From Silene conica (lineage: Eukaryota; Streptophyta; Magnoliopsida; Caryophyllales; Caryophyllaceae), in assembly GCA_029255685.2 (NCBI GenBank), contig CM055320.2, positions 43,931,910 to 43,995,909 of the forward strand: 64,000 nt of DNA, in the 5' to 3' direction. This document shows positions 34,048-45,200 of this stretch, piece after piece. Under the pieces are notes generated by a model, which saw only the letters and a program-made list of their open reading frames with translations, had not been told where the DNA came from and made no database searches. The first letter of the stretch is position 1, and every line of letters starts with the position of its first letter. The position numbers were made by a program, and so were the translations under genes.

Positions 34048-36445
34048 AGCAAGCTTAATATCCCAATCTTTTTGGGTCTTACTTACCAAACCCCGCAACA
34101 AGATGCCCAACGTCCGATTAGTAACTTCCGTTTGCCCATCCGTTTGTGGATGGTGCGAGGTGCTAAACAAAAGTTTAGTACCCACTTTCCTCCATAGCGT
34201 ATTCCAAAAATAGCTCAAAAATTTCGAGTCTCGATCGGAAACGATGGTTTTAGGAATACCATGTAAACGCACTATCTCCTTGAAATATAAATCTGCCACG
34301 TTACTTGCGTCGTCGGCCTTGTGACACGGAATAAAATGCGCCATTTTAGAAAATCGATCCACCACTACCATAATAGCATCCTTTCCTCTCTGAGTTCGAG
34401 GCAAGGCAACAATGAAATCCATAGACACGTCTTCCCAAGGTCTCTCGGGAACCGGTAATGGTGTATACGGGCCTGGTTTGAACAAACTCTTAATTACCTT
34501 GCAGGTCACGCATTTTGCTATGATTTTTGTAACATCCCCGAACATTTTAGGCCAGAAAAAATGCTCCTTCAATAATTCCAATGTTTTAGCTAAACCGAAA
34601 TGGCCCGCCTCCATGCGCCTCACGCACCAATAGTTCCCGAATTGGGTGCCTCGGAATACAGAGACGGTTTCCTCGAAACAAAAAACCATCTTGCATAAAA
34701 AATTCACCACCAGCTCCTGCCGTACTTTTGCTAATTAATTCCTTAAAATCCACATCATTCTCATAATAAGCCTTTAATATTTCGAAGCCCAGCAACTTTG
34801 AACCCAACATGGAAATTAAGGAATATCGTCTCGATAGCGCATCAGCTACAATATTTGACTTCCCATTTTTATATTTAGAAGAAAAATGAAAAGATTGTAA
34901 AAATTCAACCCATTTAGCATGACGAGGACTGAGACTCTGCTGCCCATTGATGTACTTTAACGACTCATGATCGGAATGCAAAATAAAATGACTTGGACGC
35001 AAGTAATGACTCCAGAACATGAGTGCTCTAACAATGGCGTAAAACTCCTTGTCGTAAGTACAATAATTCAACCGTGCACCCCCTAATTTTTCTGAGAAAA
35101 AGGACACGGGACGGTTCCCCTGTTTCAACACAGCCCCAATTCCGACCCCGCTCGCGTCACACTCAACCTCGAAAGGTATAGAAAAATTGGGTAAAGCTAA
35201 AACCGGTGCCTCACATAATTTTGCTTTCAGCAACTCAAAAGAAGCCTGGGCTGCCTCACCCCATATAAATGCCCCCTTTTTCAGACAGTCCGTCATCGGG
35301 CTTGCTAAGGAACTGAAATTTTGAATAAACCGACGATAAAAAGAAGCGAGCCCCAAAAAAGACCTTACCTCCGTGACTGTTTTAGGCGTCGGCCAGGAAC
35401 GGACTGCATCAACTTTGGATTGGTCCACCTCCACCCCATCTCCGGTCACCACATAGCCTAAGAACAGTACCCGGTCCACCATGAACGAACACTTTTCCCT
35501 TTTTCCAAACAGTTTCTGCTTTCAGAGTACGTCGAACACGTATCTCAAATGCTGTAAGTGTTCACTTATACTTCTGCTATACACTAGAATATCATCTAGG
35601 TATACAACAACAAACTTACCCAAGAAGGATTTCAGTATCTCGTTCATTAATCGCATAAAGGTACTCGGGGCATTAGTGAGACCAAATGGCATGACGGTCC
35701 ATTCATATAACCCGTGTTTTGTCTTGAAAGCGGTCTTCCATTCATCCCCCTCACGCATACGAATTTGATGATACCCGTTGCGTAAATCAATTTTCGAAAA
35801 AACTCGAGAGCCATGTAACTCATCGAGCATATCGTCTAGCCGTGGCATGGGAAAGCGATACTTAACAGTGATGTTGTTGACAGCCCGCGAATCAACACAC
35901 ATGCGCCATGTACCATCTTTTTTCGGAACTAGTAAAACGGGAACGGCGCATGGACTCATGCTCTCTCGTACAAACCCTTGTGCAATCAACTCATCAATTT
36001 GTCTTTGAAGTTCTTTTGTTTCCTCCGGATTACACCTATAAGCAGCCTTATTAGGCAACGAAACCCCGGGAACAAGGTCGATTTGATGCTCAATGCCCCG
36101 AATAGGGGGCAAACCAGGCGGCAATTCTTCTGGAAAAACATCGAAAAATTCAATTAATAATTTATCGACGGAATCAGTTGAGTCCAGCCCTGGCCTTGCA
36201 CCCGAATCCTCCTTAGCCATCATCAAATACACGGTCTCTCCCTGATTGATAGCTTCCTCTACTTCCCGTCCCTTGACCAACATAGTCGCCTTCTTCTTCT
36301 TGGTGCTCATGGATCGGATAGCTTGAGACGACATTGGTTTTAGCACAATTTTTTTACCATTGTCTCTCAGTACATACTCGTTGCTTCTCCCTTGGTGCAC
36401 AACGTCTCGATTGAATTGCCATGGTCTCCCTATAAAACGTGACAA
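34045..36445 (-). pseudogene. pol: Gypsy-2 reverse transcriptase, RNase H and integrase core
   Basis: From high to low coordinates the region shows reverse transcriptase ([57 protein letters not shown]), RNase H ([47 protein letters not shown]) and integrase ([17 protein letters not shown], the core Asp in [18 protein letters not shown], and [16 protein letters not shown] with the catalytic Glu). Full catalytic motif sets are visible for all three activities. It is a broken fossil. Confidence 0.92.
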
Positions 36446-37749
36446 GCATCCGTAGGGATGACGTCACAAAGCACCTCATCGGAATAGGAACCCATTGACA
36501 AACCAACCCTAGCCTGCTTCGTAACCTTCACGCTATTCCCATCGTTTAACCAGTGCATCGCGTATGGCTTAGGATGCGCTACAATGGGTAAACTCAACTT
36601 TGACACCATCTCCTCCGCGGCGACATTCGTACAGCTCCCTCCATCTATAATTACGCTACACCAATTGTTATTGATCAAACATTTGGTGTGGAATAATTGC
36701 TCCCGCTGATCCAAATCAACGGACTCGGCTTGGGCTCGTAATGATCGTAGAACCAACAACGTATCATAAACAGGCGCCTCATAACCCTCGACTACCTCTT
36801 CTTCACCCTCGATACCCTCATCAAAACTAAACACATCACCCAGCCGCTCCTCTTCCTCGGCCAGATCATCCCGAAACTCCCTAGCCTCCCTTAATGTCAC
36901 TACCCTCTTATTAGGACAAGAACTCTGAAAATGTCCGAAACCTTGACATTTAAAACATCTGACTTTTGAGAGAGATGTTTCTTTGGCGGCACTTATCGTT
37001 TTAGGACTTACTGTGTTGGTGTCCGAGTTCGAACTCTTTCCCGAATTACCAATTGTAGCAGGGAAATCAAATTTCGACTCGGGTTTTGACCATGGTTTGG
37101 ACTTCCCCTGTTCAGAATTCGACCCTCCCCCGTACTTCATTTTCCCGTGAGACTCGAGTTTCAAACAAAGTCCACACAAAGTATCAAAGTCAGTATAGGG
37201 GTACATTTCTACGACACTAGCAATGTTAAAATTCAAACCCCGTAAAAACCTTGCCATTTTTTGTTCCGCAATTTCCTCAAGTTCCCCAATTAAACATAAA
37301 TTCTCAAACTCATCAATATATTCTCCTACACTTAGTTTCCCTTGCTTCAACTCGACAATTTTACGATAAGTGGCTAACCGATAATTTGGTGGCACATACC
37401 TACTTCGTAGTTTGCCCTTCAACACCTCCCATGACGTGATTTTCTCCTTACCAGCTCGAGCGCGTTTGGCCTTCAATCCTTCGAACCAAAGCGAGGCTCC
37501 CTTTCCCAGCTTCAAGACCGCAAATTTGCACCTCCTTTCGTCACTGAGATCTTTGAAGTCGAACATTCGTTCAATCTTCCTCTCCCAATCCAGGTACTCC
37601 TCTGGATTAGTGCCCCCAATGAACTCTGGAAGTTCATTAAGCTTGAACTCCTCTTGTTTTGTCTTACCTCCGGTTCGGCTACCGGTAGGCCTGTTTCGTA
37701 GCAAGTTTTGAAGTTTGTCGTAGAACTCTTCGTCGAACTGTTCGGCCAT
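36430..37749 (-). CDS. gag: Gypsy-2 Gag with protease start
   Basis: The 439-codon frame begins with an acidic N-terminus and a retrotransposon Gag domain (about residues 30-200: [20 protein letters not shown], then [47 protein letters not shown]). A CCHC zinc knuckle, [14 protein letters not shown], lies near residue 266 and an acidic linker follows. From about residue 355 a retropepsin-like domain starts, with [12 protein letters not shown] as its active-site segment, the plant Gypsy form of D-S/T-G. Gag packages the element RNA and the protease would mature the polyprotein. The ATG lies about 100 bp from the primer-binding site, which supports the start. Confidence 0.9.
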   Translation of the reverse strand: MAEQFDEEFYDKLQNLLRNRPTGSRTGGKTKQEEFKLNELPEFIGGTNPEEYLDWERKIERMFDFKDLSDERRCKFAVLKLGKGASLWFEGLKAKRARAGKEKITSWEVLKGKLRSRYVPPNYRLATYRKIVELKQGKLSVGEYIDEFENLCLIGELEEIAEQKMARFLRGLNFNIASVVEMYPYTDFDTLCGLCLKLESHGKMKYGGGSNSEQGKSKPWSKPESKFDFPATIGNSGKSSNSDTNTVSPKTISAAKETSLSKVRCFKCQGFGHFQSSCPNKRVVTLREAREFRDDLAEEEERLGDVFSFDEGIEGEEEVVEGYEAPVYDTLLVLRSLRAQAESVDLDQREQLFHTKCLINNNWCSVIIDGGSCTNVAAEEMVSKLSLPIVAHPKPYAMHWLNDGNSVKVTKQARVGLSMGSYSDEVLCDVIPTDACHVL

Positions 37750-37849
37750 GTTTCGTTTGTCTGATAGTTTTTTTTTTTTGTGTTTTTTTTTTTGAAAAGG
37801 AATCGAAGCTAACGGATCGTCTCGATTAATGGAAAATCAAGAGCCGAAG

Positions 37850-37860
37850 CTCTGATACCA
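37850..37860 (-). other. Gypsy-2 primer-binding site
   Basis: The minus strand reads TGGTATCAGAGC beside the LTR edge at 37865, matching initiator Met-tRNA. Confidence 0.88.
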
Positions 37861-37864
37861 CTTA

Positions 37865-38412
37865 TGATACGAATTAATAATGCGGAAGCGATATTTGACG
37901 AGTTAGACCTTTAACTCGGCAATGGAAACGAACTCAAGACCTATTGAGACCGTTTAAATTACTATTCAACAAACGATCGAATAATAACGGAATTTTAGTA
38001 AGCAAAGCAAACTGAATTTTCTTATAATTTCTGAATGAAAAATAAAAAAAACTCAAGGCTATAAATAGCCTCCCCAAACAGCCGTTCAAGGCCATTAAAA
38101 GGCTCCTAATGACCAAATCACAAATGCTAATTAAAGCCATTAATTCTAGTAATTGCAGGCTATTAAACAACCAAGTAAATAGCAAACTAACTAGTAACGT
38201 ACGAAACAGGAAATCAATTACCTTTATTGACTATTTGACTAACAAAAAGGAAAATGCGAAAGATGTTGAGTAAGCCCAAAGCCTTGTGTTTCTACACGGC
38301 CCCAACGCAAGAGATCAAGCAAACGAACTGAGACCTTGGACTCGAATGTTTCACTGACGACAAGAGCGCCAACGAACCAGGAGTAATGTCATTTAGGTCC
38401 TTATCCGTATCA
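37865..38412 (-). repeat. Gypsy-2 5' LTR (548 bp)
   Basis: Same ends and length as 31428-31975. It is followed by CATCC, the second copy of the target duplication. Confidence 0.93.
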
Positions 38413-38528
38413 CATCCAATGCCTTGGATGAACAATCCATAATCAACACTCTATACTCATCAATATCAACAACTACATCTGACACCGTACCCTCACTAGG
38501 CAAGCATATGCAAAACAGCAAATATAAA

Positions 38529-39282
38529 GGTTCAGAGGTCAACTTAAGACATAACCTAGATACCAAATCACATTCACATGCAATGACTCAGAGGCCAACT
38601 TAAAACATAGACCTTGCTAAACAACAAGACGCTAGACTCAGAGGCCAACTTAAGGCATAGACTAGCATCCAAATTCACAATCACAAGTAAGGAACTCAGA
38701 GGCCAGCTTAAGGCATACTCCCTTACTACATCACAAGCAATGGGTCCAGAGGTGAACTTAACACATATCCCAATACTAACAAATGTCGGGTCCAGAGGTG
38801 AACTTAACACATATCCCAACATACAATACAAGTAAAGGGTCCAGAGGTGAACTTAACACATATCCCAATACACGACTCAGTAATGGGTCCAGAGGTGAAC
38901 TTAACACATATCCCACTACAAACAAATGTCGGGTCCAGAGGTGAACTTAACACATATCCCAACATACATACACAAATAATGGGTCCAAAGGTGAACTTAA
39001 CACATATCCCACTGCCACACACAAGTATTGGGTCCAGAGGTAAACTTAACACATATCCCAATACACAGGTATCGCACACCGGGTCCAGAAGTGAACTTAA
39101 CACATATCTCGATATGCAACAACCGATCACGTGTCAGGTCCAGAGGTGAACTTAACACGTATCCTGACACGCCACAAGCAAAACACATAATGGGTCCAGA
39201 GGTGAACTTAACACATATCCCGTCACGCGATAGAGAACTCACGTATTAAGCTCAGAGGCCAGCTTAAGGCATACCTTAATAC
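38529..39282 (-). repeat. Covarying hairpin array in the family A LTR, copy A1 (15 units)
   Basis: Fifteen units spaced 45-57 bp apart share a core TCCAGAGGTGAACTTAACAC or CTCAGAGGCCAGCTTAAGGC. Each core is bracketed by a short inverted repeat whose sequence changes from unit to unit: GTATTGGG/CCCAATAC (39026), CGTGTCAGG/CCTGACACG (39136), GTATTAAG/CTTAATAC (39243-39282), AGTAAGGAA/TCCCTTACT (38690). The frames open on both strands here (38847-39149 and others) are by-products of the period. Confidence 0.85.
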
Positions 39283-40091
39283 ACATAAATACAATAGCAT
39301 CCAAAGATAGTAACTAAATCCTTAGTTCTCATCTCTTATACTTCTATACAACACTTAATTGATCTGTATAACCCCTCGCGAAAGCGGAATATAAAACACA
39401 CAAAGTACTAAAAATGCAGCGGAAATTAAAACTTTTTAAACATAACATCATGCGAGGTGAATTAAAACTGAAACTGGAAACTGAAACTGATATAAACAAA
39501 ATAGATAAGTATAACAGTTCTAAGTACGAAAACCAAATATATACAAAGCCTGGGATGGAACATCCCTACAGGCACCAAAACAAGAACAATATTAAAACTA
39601 AGAGTCTAGCTAATCGATGAGGTGTAAGTCATATGATGAAAGGATCATCACTCGCTAGCTCTCAAGTGAACCCCGTCCAACCTGCATGTACCTACATACA
39701 TAAAAACATGTACGCCACAATCAGTGGGGAGTGACTAGAGTTCTCCTAGCCACCTTTTGTGACAACACGTAACAAGTAAAGCAAACAGAATACTCCAACA
39801 TATATGAACATGTGAAGTATAACAATATCTCAGTAACTGATCATCAACTATAATGCAATCACTAATGCACGGCTCTTAACCAACTTCATAAACCGTTAGG
39901 AAGGAGAGCCGGTTTCCCTACTGGTTACCCAGTCGGGGGGTCTTTCAGTCCAACTATTTATGAAACCGATCAAAGAGTCATCCAATGCCTTGGATGAACA
40001 AACTATAGCTCAAGTAATACAATTATTAACTTCATCATGCATATCTGACACTGTACCAATCTCAAGGCAAGCAGATATAAAACAAACACTA

Positions 40092-40640
40092 GCAATGGGT
40101 CCAGAGGTGAACTTAACACATATCCCACTACCAAACAATGTCGGGTCCAGAGGTGAACTTAACACATATCCCAACATGCAATTCAATTAAAGGGTCCAGA
40201 GGTGAACTTAACACATATCCCTAAACATACGATCAAAGTAAAGGGTCCAGCGGTGAACTTAACACATATCCCTATGCATAACACGGTAATGGGTCCAGAG
40301 GTGAGCTTAACACATATCCCACTACAAACAAATTTCGGGTCCAGAGGTGAACTTAACACATATCCCAACATACATCCACAAGCAAAGGGTCCAGAGGTGA
40401 ACTTAACACATATCCCGATGCTACAAACAAGTATTGGGTCCAGAGGTGAACTTAACACATATCCCGTGTACGACAACCGATCACGTGTCAGTTCCAGAGG
40501 TGAACTTAACACATATCCTGACACGCCACAAGCAAAACACGTAATGGGTCCAGAGGTGAACTTAACACATATCCCATCACGCGACAAGCAAAACACGTAA
40601 TGGGTCCAGAGGTGAACTTAACACATATCCCATCACGCGA
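40092..40640 (-). repeat. Covarying hairpin array, copy A2 left (11 units)
   Basis: Same core as in A1. Stems include GCAATGGG/CCCACTAC, with two G-U pairs on the sense strand, and CGTAATGGG/CCCATCACG, with one. Confidence 0.82.
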
Positions 40641-40934
40641 CATACAACTCAACAATTAACATCCAAAGATAGAAACTAACCTATAACTCTAACTTCTTAA
40701 ACCACTAAACAACACTTAATTGATCCCGGGAACTAAGACGAGGGAGAGTCGGTTTCCCTTTCGGTTACCCGACCGGGGGGTCTCTTTCCTCACTCCATTC
40801 CCGAATCCAATATAGTGTCGCCCATCCTCCGGGGACCTCAAACATATATCAAAAGTACAAGGAACGAGTTTCGATCAAAACCGATCAACCGTTTAAAAGT
40901 TACAAACGAATTACGAAAATAAAAACAAGCTACA

Positions 40935-41325
40935 GGGGTCCCCAGCCGGTCGGCAGGCAGCCGGCCCACCGGCTGGACACCCATCTCAGCCTTCTTCTTT
41001 CTCATTACGAAAACAACCACAAAGGACTCCCAGCTGATCGGCAGGCAGCCGGCCTACCGGCTGGGAACCCAATCCCCTACACTTTACGTAAATCCCACAA
41101 AAGAGGCTACCAGCCGGTTGGCAGGCAGCCGGCCTACCGGCTGACAACCCAAAGCCTATTCTTCAACTTTTGCAAAAACACCTACATGCACTCCCAGCCG
41201 GTTGGCAGGCGGCCGGTCTACCGGCTGGGCATCCTAATCCTACGCATTTCAGATTTTCGCAAAAACAACTAAAAGCACCCCCAGCCGGTCGACCGGCGGC
41301 CGGTCGGTCGACCGGCTCAGAGAGC
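40935..41325. repeat. GC-rich hairpin array (five units, 82-90 bp apart)
   Basis: Units start near 40943, 41029, 41111, 41194 and 41282. A typical unit is CAGCCGGT, GGCAGGCAGCCGGCC, then ACCGGCTGG, so the outer arms CCAGCCGGT and ACCGGCTGG pair. The last unit has GGTCGACCGG and GGTCGGTCGACCGG in place of the usual middle. The spacers between units are AT-rich. Confidence 0.82.
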
Positions 41326-42268
41326 CTGACCTCAAAATCGCATTTTCCAGTAATCTTAAAACTTCATTTAATCGATACCAAACTTTAAGAATCGCAACAT
41401 ATGAAGTTTGCCCAATATCACAATTCATCCAATAACACTATCTAACAGCAAATAAACCCATAACAATCCTCAATATGATTATGCTTTGTATCCGTCGCAA
41501 AACATGAATTTCTGAAAAATGAACAACTACACATGTATAACATCAACAAGCATGTGAGGGCCTTTAAGAAGGATTCCTATCATGATACTAGGTCCAAACA
41601 ACAATAAACATATGAAATTTCAGAAACTTAAATCATCTTAATCATCAAAATGTTAATAATCACAATAAGGCCGAGTTTCTCATTATCGTCACCTTTTAAG
41701 CGTTTAAGCTTCAATCTCTTCTTCAATCTTGCCACTAACCTCCTTGTGGTCTTCTAAGTCTTCACCTACAACAAGCAAAACGGTTTTAAGAGGCTAAAAT
41801 TCGAATTACCCAAAACAGACCAAATTTCGAATTGAAGGAAACGGAAAACAGAAGTGATAGATGGCTTGCAAATTCGATGAGGATTCCGAAAATGTATTTA
41901 TTACCTCGATTCGGTGAACGGATGATGAAGAAAAATGGAAAAGAAGATGAATGTTTATGGAGGTTTGTGAGAAATGAGTTTACTGTATTAAGTTTTGAGG
42001 ATGAACACTTATGTCGACATATTGAGGGTTTTAGGGGTTATGAGTTGTCCTTTCCGTTTAAAAGAAAACGGACTTGGATAACACAAACGGGTTTTTGGAT
42101 ATGAGTCTTAGTTGCCAAGTTTGTATTAGTCTTAAGGACTTAAGGTTCTTAAGACGGATCTTACTATTTATTAAAAATTACTTCCCAATAATTTATTAAA
42201 ATATTATTTTATTACTTAAAAATATTAAAACCCTTGAAGTATGTTTTATAAAAATACGGGCTGTTACA

Positions 42269-45200
42269 ATCACCCAATCTTTAAAAAGTTTCGTCCTCGA
42301 AACTCGAAGGTAGAAGTAAGTACTAAAACAACTCTAACTTTCAAAATGAGCCATACGGGTCAAGGTAACCCAAAACTTTATCTTTCAAAAAGGTTTCAAT
42401 AAAGAAAAGGTTTCAAGGCACAAGTCTTGTCAATGGACATTGGGATTCTCGTTACGTATTCAAGAGTCTGACATTCCAAATCTGAGACAAGTCCCAAAAT
42501 TAAATCAGTCAAAATTCGAAATTTAGGTCGATTCGGTGTTGATGAGCACAGTACGGGTTATCAGACGTCTCCAATAACACGTTCTAGTGGCAGTCAACGC
42601 TTAAATCCGACAAAATTCGTAAAACGTTCAGCTCTTTAAAATCAAGTTTCCTTCAAATCAACCACAACTCCCAAATTCTTGAAAAAGTAAAATTGTAACA
42701 ATGACCAAAAGTCGCTTCTAACGGAAGAGAAAGCAGTTTCATATTCTCAAAACAACTAAACTTTTTCCAAAACAGTGAGTTTAGAGTCAACAATTGGGGA
42801 ACAAGTTTCAAAACAGACGTTTGAGAGCGCGAAAACAGTCACAGAGCTTATTCTCAACACGAAGAATTAGGGGTTTCAAGCCTCGCGGCTGTAAAAACAC
42901 AAAAAGGAGGGTAGAAGGAACGGAACAATCAAGTTAAAGGCTAAAGAAGAAGGTAACCTTGCCAAACATGGGTACACTAATCGCTCAATCCATAATCAAA
43001 ACATCGTTACAACGATTTCCAGTATATCCCAAGGAGACGTTTCCGGTGACCTTGATACTCACAATGGTCCCACGGTTCCTCTTACCCTTCTCTCATCCAC
43101 ATACGAGGTATTCCTCTATCAGAAGGTTTCCAAACTCTCACCTAGTTTACCACAAATCTGTTCTATTAGGGTTAAGGATCTCTCACTCAAGGTGGAAACC
43201 TAATACACATACCTCAGGCCAAGGTTTACGCACTTCCTAAATCTAGATCTGAATTCTATCATCAAAACATCGAATTCTGAAATTAGGATATCAAACTCTC
43301 TACACCATGACTCTTCCTAGTCAGATGGCCATAACCAAAATCATCTATAACCTTTAGTCCTACATAGTTCGAGTCCATCAAATTCATTCTACAGGCATCT
43401 CGAGATGCTCAAATCCAAATTTTATTACCAAAGTGAACATTCGATTTAAGGTCTTACTAGAGTAACAACTTCTAAATCCTCTGGTTTCAACCACTCACCA
43501 ACAATATACATCTCAAACAAAGTTCCAAAAAAGTAACTATTTTCACTCTTATAGTTTCCATAAGACTTAGGCATTCACATTCCGAGATTCCTCAATTGAT
43601 ATTTATGAACACTTATAAGTTTCAAATTTCTATTCTATAATTAACTCAAACATCAACGGTTACCTGTAAGTACATCAATAGGCAGTTGCCGAGGTTCCAT
43701 AAGTAACTCAAGGTCAACACTCAGTCAGCTCTATAAGTCCACTTGTAAATGTCTCAATACTCTCACACAGTTACCAGTAACTCTCGTTCCTCAAGTATGG
43801 TCCTTTCTGCATTACAAAAATTCCTCAAGATTAAGTAGCACTAACTTACCTAATTCATTAATTATAACCACGTCATCATCATCTTAAGCATGCACTTCCA
43901 AAAGAACCTAAGACTCCAAGTATCGTATTTGAATCCTCAAATGGTACTTCCAAACCTACAATCACCACTTACATCTAGTCGTCTAACATGAAGCTTTCAA
44001 GACGGCACACTATCCAATATCACCCAAATATTATTATCATGACTCTCTCAACCAAATTTTGACAACGCAAAACCAAGCATTCCTCAAGGCAAGTATCTCT
44101 ACTCCAAGAACAAGTCGATCCCGCCACTAATCCAATTGAAAAGGAACCAGGCTCACAGAAGAGGAGATGAGATACGAACTTCAGGGATAAACATGACATA
44201 GGTCTCGAGAGAGACACACGGAAGACGGCTCGTGGAACAACAAGATGACAAGGTAAGGAAGTTTAGGCTATGGACCCCAATCAAAGTTGAAGTCAAGAGC
44301 AGACGGAGAAGCAAAGGAGAAGAAAGGAGAGAAGCGACGTGAAAAGAACGATTGCGGAATCTTCCAAGGTACAGGTCTCTCATTATTCTCGCGGGATTCT
44401 CACTTATTACTTCCCAAATCAAGTCATTCAATTATCGGTTCTCACGAACAATTCCTCCAATGATTTATATACCCTAATCTTCCAATCTTTTAGACAATAT
44501 CACTATTACAGCTACTTATTCCCAAAAGTTTGAGATGTCCCATCTCTGCTTGCCACTCAATGGTAATTAAATGACACTTTCAGGCCATCAAACCACATGT
44601 CATATACACTCCACTTACCTCACTGTCCACTAGATAACAATTCTTAAACCATCAGATTTTCTGAACTTTCATCTCCAAATAAACTACTTTATTCTATCCA
44701 CATACCGGTGGTGCATCCTTAAATTTCTCTTAAGTTCTTCATTAGATAAACGCTAAAATCCATTAAATAACCTAAGGCCAGATAACGATTCACTTCTTCC
44801 AAGTCTAATTCATAAATCGAGTACTCAACTATTATAGCCAATGATTCGTATTCCTCAACAACGGACCTTTCTCAGCTCAATCACTCACATAAGTCAAGTG
44901 ATACTAACTTACTTCAATTATTTATTCTTTATCATTCGCATCTTAAGCCCATTCTTTCAGGTTGCTCTATAACCTCAAGTATCTTATCTAACTCCTTAAA
45001 CAGTACTCTTCAATTCACAAATTTTCACAATCTAAGCATGGTTCTCGAGATTAAGTTCCACCGAACACTAAGTATGCAACTCAACCTTCAAGCCAGTATC
45101 CTATCATTCACTTTTACTCTCCCAATTAGGAAGACAACAAGACCCTTGGATCACCAAAACATGTCTCTCGATATCTCTTAAGTTATTCCTCCAATAACAA

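Larger units (their letters stand above)
31428..38412 (-). mobile_element. Gypsy-2: coding Ty3/Gypsy element inside a family A LTR, broken
   Basis: It reads on the minus strand. Two 548-bp LTRs (31428-31975 and 37865-38412) begin TGATACG and end CGTATCA, and CATCC flanks the element on both sides (31423-31427 and 38413-38417). The empty site is seen in copy A3 near 54416. The primer site (TGGTATCAGAGC) is at 37850-37860, and a purine tract AGGGGGAGGAGA precedes the 3' LTR. Order is Gag, protease, reverse transcriptase, RNase H, integrase, as in Gypsy. No chromodomain is recognised after integrase. The coding region has about three breaks and is split by solo LTR-2. The LTRs differ at about ten of 548 positions, suggesting roughly the last one to two million years. 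Confidence 0.92.
30877..39364 (-). repeat. Family A LTR, copy A1, interrupted by Gypsy-2
   Basis: It starts TGTAAAACCCCTCG next to the primer-binding site. After 31427 a Gypsy element intervenes and the LTR resumes at 38413. It carries 15 hairpin-array units (38529-39282) and then stops at 39364, where another family A LTR begins. Its start matches copy A3 (CGTCGCAGCGG) rather than the LTRs at 39365 and 45704 (CGCGAAAGCGG), so it belongs to a different subfamily from its immediate neighbour. Confidence 0.85.
39365..42268 (-). repeat. Family A LTR, copy A2 left (2904 bp)
   Basis: It starts TGTATAACCCCTCG and ends CGGGCTGTTACA, and abuts copy A1 directly on its left. To its right lies ATCACCCAATC, the polypurine side of an internal region, so on the minus strand it is the 3' LTR of the unit 42269-45703. 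It contains 11 hairpin-array units (40095-40635) and five GC-rich hairpins (40940-41325). Confidence 0.88.

Noticed and set aside
38847-40600. Open frames through the hairpin arrays on both strands (GPEVNLTHIP-type and GICVKFTSGP-type repeats)
   Set aside because: They are translations of a repeat lacking stop codons in some frames, open on both strands at once, with no independent coding sign.
38529-40640. CRISPR-like array (conserved core alternating with variable stretches)
   Set aside because: The pattern looks repeat-spacer-like, but it lies inside plant LTRs, is copied with them, has no cas genes, and the variable parts are paired arms rather than independent spacers.
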